The position numbers were made by a program, and so were the translations under genes. The notes below the pieces were generated by a model. That model saw only the letters and a program-made list of their open reading frames with translations, ran no database searches and was not told where the DNA came from. 64,000 nt of DNA, taken from assembly GCF_014649115.1 (NCBI RefSeq), contig NZ_BMSK01000007.1:124001-188000 (forward strand), given 5' to 3'. Below, piece after piece: positions 40,088-48,708 of the stretch (the stretch's first letter is position 1; each line of letters opens with the position of its first letter). This DNA is from Streptomyces eurythermus. GTDB taxonomy: Bacteria > Actinomycetota > Actinomycetes > Streptomycetales > Streptomycetaceae.

Positions 40088-41335
40088 ATGAGCGACAACA
40101 CCGAACGTCGCCGCCGTTTCGGCGCCTACCTCGCCGGTCTGCGGCGGAACTCGGGCCGCTCGCAACGGCAGTTCGCCGCCGCGCTGTGCGCCGTGTCCGG
40201 TGCCCAGTCGATCACCCGCAACGAAGTCTCCCGATGGGAGCGCGGCGAACGCATCCCGGACGTGTGGCTCCCCGTCTCCGCTCAGGTACTCGGGGTGCCG
40301 TTGCACGAGTTGGAGCAGGCCGCCGCGTATGCCAGGGGGACGCCCAGGCCGTCCTTCCCGGGGTCGTGATGTCCCTGGCGGACCTACTGCCCGCCGAGGA
40401 GATGCGGAAGCCGTCGGAGGCGCGTCGCGGTCGCCGGATCGGTGCGGAGGCCGTGGACTGCCTGGCGGCGCGGGTGCACGGTCTCCGGCTCGCGGACGAC
40501 GTGCTGTCCGGCGGCGACCTGATCGCCCCCGCCTTCCGGGAACTGCGCGCAGCCGTCCGGCTCCACCGGGAGTCCGAACACTCCGAAGACACGGGGCGCC
40601 GCCTGCTGGTGCAGATCGGGGAACTGGGGCAGATCGCCGGGTGGATCGCCTCGGACGCCGGACGCGGACACCACGCGGAGCGCGCCTACCGGCTCGGCAT
40701 CTCCGCCGCCCGGCAGGCCGGGGACGCGGTGCTCTTGGCACAACTCGTGGGCAGCCTCGGCTACCACTTGTCGAACAGTGGCCGGGAGCGGCAGGGACTG
40801 GAGTTGGCGGAAGCGGCCGTGGCGGAGGCCGGTCCGGCCGCCCCGGCCGCGACGCGCGCTGTTCCTGGACCGGCTCGCGTGGGCGCGCACGCGAGCCGCG
40901 GAGACACAACCGGCCCTTCGCGCACTGGGGGAGGCGCACGCCGCTCTCGACGCCACGGACGGCGCTCCGGCGCCCTCGTGGGCGTACTGGGTGAACCGCG
41001 AAGAGCTGGAGGTCATGGACGCCAGGGTGTTCACCGAATTGCGTCGGCCGCTGCGAGCCGTGCCGCTGCTCCAGGACGTGCTCGGGCGCTACGACGCCAC
41101 GCACGCCCGGGAAATGGCGCTGTACCGGTCGTGGCTGGCGGTCGCGCTGGCGGACGCCAACGAGCCCGAGCGGGCCGCCGAGGAAGCTCGCCGCGTCATC
41201 GAGGCGTCCGGCGATCTGTCCTCGGAGCGCACGGCGGACCGAGCCCGGACGGTCCTGCGCCGGCTCCAGGCGTATGAGGACGTGCCCGAGGCGCGTGCGG
41301 TGCCGGCCGACCACGGGCATCTGCTGCTCGCGTGA
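40088..41335 (+). pseudogene. XRE helix-turn-helix/TPR-like regulator broken by two frameshifts
   Basis: Three frames together make one streptomycete regulator. Frame one (40088-40369) gives the HTH: SGRSQRQFAAALCAVSGAQS and NEVSRWERGERIPDVW. The match then moves frame near a GGGGG run at 40336-40340, continuing as DAQAVLPGVVMSLADLLPAE, RRIGAEAVDCLAARVHGLRL and QIGELGQIAGWIASDAGRG. It moves again near 40850 to RRALFLDRLAWARTRAAETQ, FTELRRPLRAVPLLQDVLGR and YRSWLAVALADANEPERAAE. The intact family pairs an HTH with TPR-like helices. It is divergent from the ATP-binding gene, a common pairing. Either a real pseudogene or assembly indels; an ATG at 40368 could restart the middle part. Confidence 0.75.
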
Positions 41336-41389
41336 CCTCCCGCCGACCCCGCCGCCTTCCGGAGCGGGCGGCGTAAGCATGATGAGCGC

Positions 41390-41899
41390 ATGGATTCAGG
41401 ACTCGCGGCGGTGCTCGGCGCCGGCATCACCGGCTCCGTCGCCTCACTGGCCGCGTTGCTCACCTACCGGCAGACGAAGGTCCAGCTCCGGAGCAACGCC
41501 AGACTGGCCCTGCGGGAACCGCGACGGAAGGTGTACCGCGACTTCCTGACCGGCAGCCGTGAAGCCGTGCAGGCCGTGCTGGATCTCGTGGACGAGGACA
41601 CGGGAGAGGTCGCCCTCGGGCCGCTCGGCCTCGCTCTGGACGAACATCTCCCGGCTCTTATGCGCCTGCTGGCCGAAGTGGACCTGGAAGGGCCGCAGGC
41701 GGTGAGCGACGTGGCGAACGAGGTGGTGAAGGCACTCGTCAAGCTCCATGGCGATGCCCTGGCCGCGGACCTGTCCGGGCTGGTGGACGACGAGGAGCGC
41801 CCTGCCCGCATCGGCGGCGACTTCCTGGCGGAGGTCCGTACGGCGATGAAGGAATTCGTGGTCGTGGCCCGCACGGCACTCGCGACCGACGCCGACTGA
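41390..41899 (+). CDS. Hypothetical protein with N-terminal membrane anchor
   Basis: The 169-residue protein starts with one hydrophobic segment (AAVLGAGITGSVASLAALLTY), then a charged helical domain: RREPRRKVYRDF-like LREPRRKVYRDFLTGSREAV, LDLVDEDTGEVALGPLGLAL, and a C-terminal FLAEVRTAMKEFVVVARTAL. I recognise no family. It resembles small streptomycete proteins with a membrane hook and a cytosolic coiled domain. It follows the broken HTH gene by 54 bases on the same strand. Confidence 0.65.
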   Translation: MDSGLAAVLGAGITGSVASLAALLTYRQTKVQLRSNARLALREPRRKVYRDFLTGSREAVQAVLDLVDEDTGEVALGPLGLALDEHLPALMRLLAEVDLEGPQAVSDVANEVVKALVKLHGDALAADLSGLVDDEERPARIGGDFLAEVRTAMKEFVVVARTALATDAD

Positions 41900-41944
41900 A
41901 GGCGGTGGCGAGGCGGGGACGATGCCGATGCGATGAGGAGGTAC

Positions 41945-42661
41945 CTACGGTCGTCCGGGCGCGGCCCTGCGCCAGGGCGGGGGGACGGGCGTGGGGTGCG
42001 GGACGGCGAAGTCGGCGAGGACGTAGTCGTGCAGGTCGCCAGGGTAGGCGTGCAACCGCGGCGGGTGGTCGTAGTACGAGCGTCGGCGCGGGGGCAGTCG
42101 TCGTTGCACCTGACGGCGCAGCAGAAGGGCGTCACGGGCGGCCCGGCGGACGCTCCGGGCCGGGGCGTCGTATCCCAGCGCGCTACGGGCGCGGTCGTCG
42201 AGCAGACTGATGACCAGCTGGCGTGCGGCGGGCCGCGCGGGACGGGGAGCCGGTCGTAGAACACGCTCATGGCCTGCTCGGCCACGGCGTGATTGGCCGG
42301 GTGCCGACGGAAGCACCGGCGTTCGTAGTCTTCCGCGAATGCCTCCATGCCGGCGATGTCGCCGGGGATGTCGCTGATCCCGATGCGCCGGCCGATGTGC
42401 CAGAGCGCCCATCAGGACCAGAGTGCTCTCGTACCGCCGCCGGGGAGCGCGCGCGTACTGCCCGGTGGCCGCGAGCAGGCCGCTGACGGAGGGCGCGGCG
42501 AAGGTACGCAGATTCGCCAGTTCCAGCGCCCGCAGGTATTCCCAGGGGAACTCCAGACCGGTGCTGATGCGGTAGATCTCGCCGTGGTCGTGCACCGGGT
42601 CGAGCCGTTCGATGCGGGCCAGCCGGGCGAGGCGTCGCCGGGACGGGGGGATGTCGACCAT
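41945..42661 (-). pseudogene. Oxygenase MpaB-like (DUF2236) gene, frameshifted and internally deleted
   Basis: The 5' part (42661 to about 42410) reads MVDIPPSRRRLARLARIERL and GEIYRISTGLEFPWEYLRAL, the start of the DUF2236/MpaB-like family. A second frame (about 42400-42250) gives IGISDIPGDIAGMEAFAEDY and RHPANHAVAEQAMSVFYDRL. The first frame returns with LVISLLDDRARSALGYDAPA and RQVQRRLPPRRRSYYDHPPR to the end. The middle of the family, including the haem-contacting helices around the R-H motif (about 100 residues), is missing. Both frameshift and deletion are present, so the product is not functional. Confidence 0.75.
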
Positions 42662-43061
42662 GTGGCCTCGTTGGGGGTCCGTGTCCCGCGCCCACCGCTT
42701 CCACCTCGAAGTGGACGGTCACTCGGTGACGGTTCAGACCCGCCACGCCGCACGGGAGACAGAGCTGCTCGTGGACGGCAAGGTGGTCGGGTATCAGCGG
42801 ATCCCGACCCGGCACCGCCCGTCCGCGATCGTACTCACCGCCGAGCTGCCGGGTGACCCGCCGAAGCCCTTCGCCGTCGCTCTCCACAGCCGTGGGAGCG
42901 CCGAGGATGCCCCCACGTGCGCACTGGAGATCGCTGGACGCAGGCATGCCATGTCCGAGTCGCCACTGATCCGGCCCGGCACCGTCCCTCCCGCAGCGGG
43001 CCGCCCCGCACTGCGCTCGGCCCGCAGTCTGCTCCGTCGCACCCTGCGGAGGTTGGTCTGA
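42651..43061 (+). CDS. Small conserved hypothetical protein
   Basis: The 136-residue protein reads HRFHLEVDGHSVTVQTRHAA, TELLVDGKVVGYQRIPTRH and TAELPGDPPKPFAVALHSRG. This suggests a small beta-sheet domain followed by a basic tail (SARSLLRRTLRRLV). I know similar proteins from Streptomyces but no function. ATG at 42651 follows GGACGGGGGG; the second ATG at 42660 is possible. It overlaps the 5' end of the divergent broken MpaB gene by about 11 bases. Confidence 0.65.
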   Translation: MSTMWPRWGSVSRAHRFHLEVDGHSVTVQTRHAARETELLVDGKVVGYQRIPTRHRPSAIVLTAELPGDPPKPFAVALHSRGSAEDAPTCALEIAGRRHAMSESPLIRPGTVPPAAGRPALRSARSLLRRTLRRLV

Positions 43062-43456
43062 CGGAGGAAGGCCGCACGGGGGCCGACGGCGGGGCACGTA
43101 ACGGTGGATCAGAGCGCCGGTCGCTTCTGCCGTCCCTCGCTCGACATGCCGTGCAGCGCGGGCGGGACTAGGCTTTTCGAGCGAAGGCCGCAGTCCACGA
43201 CGCGCCGTGTGCCTTTCGCCCATAGGCTTGCCGGCCGCCCGGTCACAGCCGCCGGTCTTCCCCGATCCTGGTTGCGGTGACACCTGAGGACCGCGCCGCA
43301 CCCCGCTTGCCGAGCCCGGCGACGGCCATCCACCTCGCGCCTTCCTGACGGGACCCGCGAAAGACGATGGGGACGGCCATGGCTACGGCGGAGACCACCG
43401 CGCGTCCCGGAGCGCCTTCCGCCCCGAGAAGCTCGTCTGCCCGAGGGAGTCCGCCC
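43062..43456. other. Promoter-side gap before the ferredoxin operon
   Basis: About 395 bases without a supported gene. Short open frames on both strands lack conserved content. The last 90 bases are open in the ferredoxin frame (from ATG at 43367) but do not resemble ferredoxin leaders. A promoter for the P450 operon is expected here, but no clear operator palindrome was seen. Confidence 0.5.
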
Positions 43457-43675
43457 ATGCGAATCGTCGTGGACCTGAACCGGTGCCAGGGATACGCGCA
43501 GTGCGTGTATCTGGCGCACGAGGTCTTCAGGTTGAACGGTCAGGAAGCGCTCACCTATGAGCCGAATCCCGATGACGAGCGACGCCTGCGGGTCGAGCGG
43601 GCAGCCGCGGCCTGCCCGGTGCAGGCGATCATGATCGACCGCTTGGACGGCGCGGAGGGGAGTACGACGTCATGA
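43457..43675 (+). CDS. Small [3Fe-4S]-type ferredoxin
   Basis: The 72-residue electron carrier has cysteines Cys10 and Cys16 in RCQGYAQC and Cys53 in AAACPVQAI. Three ligands match [3Fe-4S] ferredoxins that serve actinobacterial P450s; the second-position residue of the usual CxxCxxC is Tyr13. ATG at 43457 follows GAGGGAG at 7-base spacing. The stop overlaps the reductase start by ATGA, and a P450 follows, so it should pass electrons from the reductase to the P450. Confidence 0.92.
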   Translation: MRIVVDLNRCQGYAQCVYLAHEVFRLNGQEALTYEPNPDDERRLRVERAAAACPVQAIMIDRLDGAEGSTTS

Positions 43676-45075
43676 CCCTGAGGGCGACGGTCGCGGAGCT
43701 GGTGCGCGAGTTCCGGGCCAGCGGCCGGATCGTCATCGTGGGGGCCTCCCTGGCCGGGCTCCGGGCGGCGGAGACGCTGCGCGGGGAGGGCTTCACCGGT
43801 TCCCTGACCATCATCGGGGACGAACCGTACGAGCCCTACGACCGTCCGCCGCTGTCCAAGCAGGTGCTCAAGGGCTGGGTGCCGGCAGACCACACCAAGC
43901 TGCCCCGTATGCGGGAAGTGGATGCGGACTGGCGCCTCGGGGTGGCCGCCGTCGGGCTGGACCGGGTCACCAAGCGGGTGCGGCTGGCCGACGGTGAGGA
44001 GGTGCCGTACGACCGGTTGCTGATCGCCACGGGCACCCGCGCGCGGCAGTGGCCGAACCCGGACGAGGCCGCACTGGAGGGCGTCCACACGATTCGCTCG
44101 CGCGACGACGCCGCACGGTTGCAGAAGGAGTTCTCCGAGTCGCCGTCCCGGGTCGTGGTCATCGGCGCCGGGTTCATCGGCTCGGAAGTGGCCTCCGTGT
44201 GCCGGGAGCTCGACATCCCGGTGACCGTCGTCGAGCGGGGTTCGGCGCCGCTGGTCGGCGCGCTCGGCGGGGTGATCGGGGGGATCGCCGCCCGGTTGCA
44301 GCGCGATCACGGCGTGGACCTGCGCTGCGGCCTGGGCGTGTCGTCACTGGAGGGCGACTCCGGCGGGCACGTGCGGCGTGCGTGTCTGTCCGACGGAACG
44401 GTCGTCGACGCCGACGTGGTGGTGGCCTCGCTGGGTTCGATCCGCAACGTGGAGTGGCTGGAGGGCTCCGGGCTGGCGGCAGGTTTCTGGGGCGTGGGGT
44501 GCGACGCCGGTGGACGGGCCTTCGACATCAACGGCGTGGTCACCGACAGCGTCTTCGTGGCAGGCGATGTGGCGCGGGCACCGCACGTGCTGTACGAGTA
44601 CCAGTTCCTCGCCATGGAGCACTGGGACAACGCTGTTTTCGGCGCCGAGGTCACAGCGCACAACATGGTGAACCTCGAGCCCCACTACCGGCCGCATCTG
44701 CTGCTGCCCGGCTTCTGGTCCGGGCAGTTCGGCGTCAACATCAAGTCCGTCGGCGTGCCTCCCTTCGGTGACGAGATCGTCTTCACCCAGGGCTCCGTCG
44801 AGGACCGGCGGTTCGCCGCCGCCTACGGGCGCCGGGGCCGCATCGTCGCCGCCGTGACCTTCGACCACGGCAAGTGGCTGGAGTACTACGCCCGGCTGAT
44901 CGAGCGGTCCGGTCCGTTCCCGCCTCCGCCGTCGGGCTGGGACCAGCCGGCCGACACCGAGCCGATGCCGGCCGAGTTCCCGGACCCGAGGGTCCCGACG
45001 GCGATTCCCGACGTCGTCCTGACCGGCCATGCCCCGAGCGAGCGGACGGCGGAGTTCCGGCCCCGGCGCCACTGA
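43672..45075 (+). CDS. FAD-dependent ferredoxin reductase
   Basis: The 467-residue enzyme of the oxygenase-coupled NAD(P)H reductase type has FAD motif IVIVGASLAGLRAAETLRGE, the family block YEPYDRPPLSKQVLKGW, a second nucleotide motif VVVIGAGFIGSEVASVCREL for NAD(P)H, FAD-contact TDSVFVAGDVARAPH, and the C-terminal reductase domain (LLPGFWSGQFGVNIKSVGVP). It is about 60 residues longer than usual at the ends: a short N-terminal lead and a Pro-rich tail. It is translationally coupled to the ferredoxin and lies 62 bases before the P450, forming a complete electron chain. Confidence 0.93.
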   Translation: MTLRATVAELVREFRASGRIVIVGASLAGLRAAETLRGEGFTGSLTIIGDEPYEPYDRPPLSKQVLKGWVPADHTKLPRMREVDADWRLGVAAVGLDRVTKRVRLADGEEVPYDRLLIATGTRARQWPNPDEAALEGVHTIRSRDDAARLQKEFSESPSRVVVIGAGFIGSEVASVCRELDIPVTVVERGSAPLVGALGGVIGGIAARLQRDHGVDLRCGLGVSSLEGDSGGHVRRACLSDGTVVDADVVVASLGSIRNVEWLEGSGLAAGFWGVGCDAGGRAFDINGVVTDSVFVAGDVARAPHVLYEYQFLAMEHWDNAVFGAEVTAHNMVNLEPHYRPHLLLPGFWSGQFGVNIKSVGVPPFGDEIVFTQGSVEDRRFAAAYGRRGRIVAAVTFDHGKWLEYYARLIERSGPFPPPPSGWDQPADTEPMPAEFPDPRVPTAIPDVVLTGHAPSERTAEFRPRRH

Positions 45076-45137
45076 CCCGGCCCGACGGCCCCGGCCCGCA
45101 AGCGGACCGCACCGACAGGAGGAAGGAGGGGAGCCCC

Positions 45138-46406
45138 GTGGTCGAGGAAACCCCCTGGCAACAGGCCCTCCGCTACGCCAACCGCGCCAACCCGTATCCC
45201 TTCTACGAGGAACTCCGCAAGACACCGGTGGCGCGCCAGCCGGACGGGACCTACGTCGTGAGCACCTACCGGGAGATCGTCACGCTGCTGCACGACCCCC
45301 GGGTCAGTTCGGATCCACGAAAGCGCCCCGCCCCGGCCGCGGCCCAGGCGGAGGGCTCGGAGGAGCAGGCGGCCGAGCCGATCAGGGAGGTGCTGACCGA
45401 GCCGAACATCATCACCTGCGATCCGCCCGAGCACGACCGGGACCGCCGGATGATGATGCCGCACTTCGTCGGCCCGCCCCATGCGCCCCACCTGATCTCC
45501 GACCTGGAGCCCGACATCCGCCGCATCGTCGACGGCCTCCTGGACGGTATGAAGGGCAAGAACCGGATCGACGCCGTCGACGACTTCGCCTACCCCCTGC
45601 CGGTGACGGTGATCTGCAAGGTCCTGGGCGTGCCGATGGAGGACGAGCCGCGCTTCCACCACTGGGTCGAAACAGCCCTGGACGCCCTGGACTTCGGCCC
45701 CGAGGCAGCCTCCGAAGAGATCCGCAGCCGACGTGCCGGAGGGCGCCAGGCCGTACAGGAGTTCGCACGGTTCGCGGACGCGTTGCTCGACCGGTACGCC
45801 CGGCAACCCGGCCCGGGCATGCTCTCCGCGATGGCGAACGACAACGGCCCGGAAGGGCGGATGCCCAAGGGCGTCCTCGCCAGCAACGCCCTGCTCCTGA
45901 TCTTCGCGGGGCACGAAACCACGGTCAACCTCATCGCCCACAGCGTCCTCACCCTGCTGCGGCACCCCGACGCGCTGGAGAAGCTGCGCCGCCGGCCCGA
46001 GCTGATCGTGCCCGCGGTGGAGGAACTGCTGCGGTTCGAGTCGTCGGTGCAGTTCTGGCACACCCGTTCCGCCGTGGAGGACATCGACATCGCCGGCACC
46101 ACCATCCCGGCGGGCGCACCGATCTTCCTGGTGTACGGGTCGGCGAACCGTGACCCGGAACGGTTCACCGACCCCGACCGGCTCGACCTCGAACGCCGGG
46201 ACAACGAACACCTCGGGTTCAGCCAGGGCATCCACTTCTGCTTCGGTGCGCCGCTCGCGCGTCTGGAGGTCCAGATCGCGGTCGGTGAGTTCGTCCGCCG
46301 GGTACGGAATCCCCGGCTGGTCGAGGACCCGCCGCCGTACCGGCACAACCAGATCTTCCGGGGCCCACGGCATGTCCTCGTCGACATCGACGGCATCCGC
46401 GACTGA
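45138..46406 (+). CDS. Cytochrome P450
   Basis: The 422-residue bacterial P450 has the I-helix oxygen-activation motif FAGHETT (residues 256-262), the K-helix pair EELLRF with downstream Arg, and the haem loop GIHFCFGAPLARLE with thiolate Cys368. GTG at 45138 sits behind the strong site GGAAGGAGGGGAG. Together with the ferredoxin and reductase just upstream it makes a self-contained class I hydroxylase system. The segment RKRPAPAAAQAEGSEEQAAE (about residues 56-75) is an unusual Ala/Glu-rich insertion in the B-B' loop area. No other biosynthetic genes lie beside it, so the substrate is unknown. Confidence 0.94.
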   Translation: MVEETPWQQALRYANRANPYPFYEELRKTPVARQPDGTYVVSTYREIVTLLHDPRVSSDPRKRPAPAAAQAEGSEEQAAEPIREVLTEPNIITCDPPEHDRDRRMMMPHFVGPPHAPHLISDLEPDIRRIVDGLLDGMKGKNRIDAVDDFAYPLPVTVICKVLGVPMEDEPRFHHWVETALDALDFGPEAASEEIRSRRAGGRQAVQEFARFADALLDRYARQPGPGMLSAMANDNGPEGRMPKGVLASNALLLIFAGHETTVNLIAHSVLTLLRHPDALEKLRRRPELIVPAVEELLRFESSVQFWHTRSAVEDIDIAGTTIPAGAPIFLVYGSANRDPERFTDPDRLDLERRDNEHLGFSQGIHFCFGAPLARLEVQIAVGEFVRRVRNPRLVEDPPPYRHNQIFRGPRHVLVDIDGIRD

Positions 46407-46547
46407 CCAGCGGTCCCGGGGCCGCGGGGTGTGCGTCGACTGCCGTCAGGGCCGGGAGACCCGCTTCCACCGGGCGTCATGAGGCCGATCGGGTGACGAT
46501 GGACCTGTGGTGACGTGCCACGCTGCTCACAGAAGGAGGCAGGTGCC

Positions 46548-47225
46548 ATGACATCTCCTTCCGTTTCCCCCGGCCCCGTTCCGTCACGCGGCACCGAGCC
46601 ACGGGAGGGGCCCGCGGCCCAGGGCATCGCCGCCCTCGCGAACGCGGGCTGGCAGATCCTGCTCACCATGGGCCTCGCCACCATCGCCCTGGGCGTCATC
46701 GCCCTGGTCTGGCCGGGCGAGACGCTCCGCGTCGTCGGCGTGCTCTTCGGCGTCTACCTGCTGGCCACCGGTGTCTTCCAGCTCGCCGCCGCCTTCGGCA
46801 CCCACGTCCCCCGGCATCTTCGCGTGCTGCACTTCATCAGCGGCGCGGCCTCCGTCCTGCTGGGACTGGTCTGTCTCCGGGGTCCGCTCGAGTCGGTCTT
46901 CCTGCTCGCCCTGTGGATCGGCTTCGGCTGGCTGCTCCGGGGCACCTTGGAGACGGTCGCGGCGGCCTCCGACGAGACCATGCCAGGCCGTGGCTGGCAC
47001 GTGGCCTTCGGCATCATCGGCACCATGGCCGGCATCGTGATGATCGTCATGCCGTTCGCCTCCATCACGACACTCACCCTGGTGGCAGGCATCATGGCCA
47101 TCGTCGTCGGCCTGACCGAAGTGGTCCGTGCCGTCAGCACACGCGCCGAGCTCGGCCGTCTGGCCGCCGGCACGGCCTCCGGGCGGCGCCCCCTGTTCCA
47201 CGCGCGTCCGCACCCCCAGCACTGA
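46548..47225 (+). CDS. HdeD-family membrane protein
   Basis: The 225-residue membrane protein has three paired-helix repeats characteristic of HdeD (DUF308): ILLTMGLATIALGVIALVWP, VVGVLFGVYLLATGVFQLAA, then VLHFISGAASVLLGLVCLRG, LLALWIGFGWLLRGTLETVA, and VAFGIIGTMAGIVMIVMPFA, TLTLVAGIMAIVVGLTEVVR. The Escherichia coli protein is tied to acid resistance; the actinobacterial role is not established. ATG at 46548 follows AGAAGGAGGCAGGTG. It is a single gene after the P450 operon. Confidence 0.88.
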   Translation: MTSPSVSPGPVPSRGTEPREGPAAQGIAALANAGWQILLTMGLATIALGVIALVWPGETLRVVGVLFGVYLLATGVFQLAAAFGTHVPRHLRVLHFISGAASVLLGLVCLRGPLESVFLLALWIGFGWLLRGTLETVAAASDETMPGRGWHVAFGIIGTMAGIVMIVMPFASITTLTLVAGIMAIVVGLTEVVRAVSTRAELGRLAAGTASGRRPLFHARPHPQH

Positions 47226-47368
47226 CCGCTGGGAAGCCGAGGCCCCGGGCCCCGCTTGAACGCCGACCGGCAGGCGAACGCGGCCCGGGAGCTCAGCCAC
47301 CTGGCCGGACCTGTGCAGTCGTCACCTCCGTTACAGGGGCGGTCGTGAGACGTGAGAAGGTCTGGGGC

Positions 47369-48670
47369 GTGAGTGAGACACCACCGAACACCCTGCAATA
47401 CCGCTTCGACGGGCCGGAAGAGGCTCCCGTACTGATTCTGGGTCCCTCACTGGGCACCACCTGGCACATGTGGGACCGCCAGGTGCCGGAGCTGGCCAAG
47501 CAGTGGCGGGTGCTCCGGTTCGACCTGCCGGGGCACGGCGGCGCCCCCGCGCACCCCGCCGGCTCCGTCGCCGACCTCGCCGCCCGGCTGCTGGCCACCC
47601 TGGACGCGCTCGGCGTGCAGCGCTTCGGCTACGCGGGCTGCGCGCTCGGCGGCGCCGTCGGCATCGAGCTGGCCCTGCGCAACCCCGAGCGCCTCGCCTC
47701 GCTCGCGCTGGTCGCGGCCTCCCCCCGGTTCGGCACCGCGGACGAGTTCCGGCAGCGCGGGGTGGTGGTCCGTACCAATGGGCTCGACCCGATCGCCCGG
47801 ACCGCGCCCGACCGCTGGTTCACCGGCGGGTTCGCCGCCGCGCAGCCCGCGATCACCGAGTGGGCCGTGCAGATGGTCCGTACCACCGACCCGGGCTGCT
47901 ACATCGCCGCCTGCGAGGCGCTGGCCTCCTTCGACGTACGGCCCGAGCTCGGCAGGGTGGGTGTGCCGACGCTGGTGCTGGTCGGCTCCGACGACCAGGT
48001 CACCGGCCCGGCGGAGGCCCGTACCCTGGTCGCCGGCATCCCCGACGCCCGGCTCGCGGTCGTGCCCGGCGCCTCCCATCTGGTGCCGGTCGAGCAGCCC
48101 GCCGCCGTCACCGACCTGCTCGTCCACCACTTCTCCACCGCCTGGCAGCAGCCCTTCGACACCGGGCAGACCGCTCTGCCGGCCGCCGTCGCGCCCGCCG
48201 TCCCGGCGCCCGCCCCCGTGGTGCCGGCGCAGGCCGCGCCGGTCGGCGAGATCGCCCCGGCCGCCGTACCGGCCCAGGCCGACGGAGCGCCCGACCGGTA
48301 CGAGACCGGGCTGAAGATCCGCCGCGAGGTGCTCGGCGACGCGCACGTGGACCGGACGCTGGCGGACGCCGACGAGTTCTCCGGGGACTTCCAGGACTTC
48401 ATCACCCGCTACGCCTGGGGCGAGATCTGGGACCGGCCGGGCCTGGACCGCCGTACCCGCAGCTGCGTCACGCTGAGCGCGCTGGTCGCCGGCGGCCACC
48501 TGGAGGAGCTGGCCGCCCACACCCGGGCGGCCCTGCGCAGCGGGCTGACCCCCGCCGAGATCGCCGAGGTGCTGCTGCAGACCGCCGTCTACTGCGGGGT
48601 GCCGGCCGCGAACAGCGCGTTCCGGGTCGCCCAGCGGGTCATCCGCGAGGAGACCACACCCGCCGAGTAG
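47369..48670 (+). CDS. pcaL: Fused 3-oxoadipate enol-lactonase / 4-carboxymuconolactone decarboxylase
   Basis: The 433-residue bifunctional enzyme catalyses two late beta-ketoadipate steps. Residues about 1-260 are an alpha/beta hydrolase (PcaD); residues about 310-433 are a PcaC domain (GLKIRREVLGDAHVDRTLAD, LDRRTRSCVTLSALVAGGHL). They are joined by an Ala/Pro-rich linker (about 265-305). The nucleophile elbow reads YAGCALGG, placing Cys91 where most PcaD proteins have Ser. GTG at 47369 follows GAGAAGG; the open frame upstream has no family support. PcaL fusions occur in Streptomyces and Rhodococcus. No other pca genes flank it, so it stands apart from the usual pcaIJFHGBL order. Confidence 0.92.
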   Translation: MSETPPNTLQYRFDGPEEAPVLILGPSLGTTWHMWDRQVPELAKQWRVLRFDLPGHGGAPAHPAGSVADLAARLLATLDALGVQRFGYAGCALGGAVGIELALRNPERLASLALVAASPRFGTADEFRQRGVVVRTNGLDPIARTAPDRWFTGGFAAAQPAITEWAVQMVRTTDPGCYIAACEALASFDVRPELGRVGVPTLVLVGSDDQVTGPAEARTLVAGIPDARLAVVPGASHLVPVEQPAAVTDLLVHHFSTAWQQPFDTGQTALPAAVAPAVPAPAPVVPAQAAPVGEIAPAAVPAQADGAPDRYETGLKIRREVLGDAHVDRTLADADEFSGDFQDFITRYAWGEIWDRPGLDRRTRSCVTLSALVAGGHLEELAAHTRAALRSGLTPAEIAEVLLQTAVYCGVPAANSAFRVAQRVIREETTPAE

Positions 48671-48708
48671 TGCCGTGCGCGGCGGGCGCGGGCGTGAAGA
48701 TGGGAGAC

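Noticed and set aside
39105..43061. The decaying patch as a defence island or prophage
   Set aside because: The pieces are a chromosomal ATP-binding/HTH pair, a small hypothetical gene and an MpaB-like remnant. No phage structural, restriction or nuclease gene is present.
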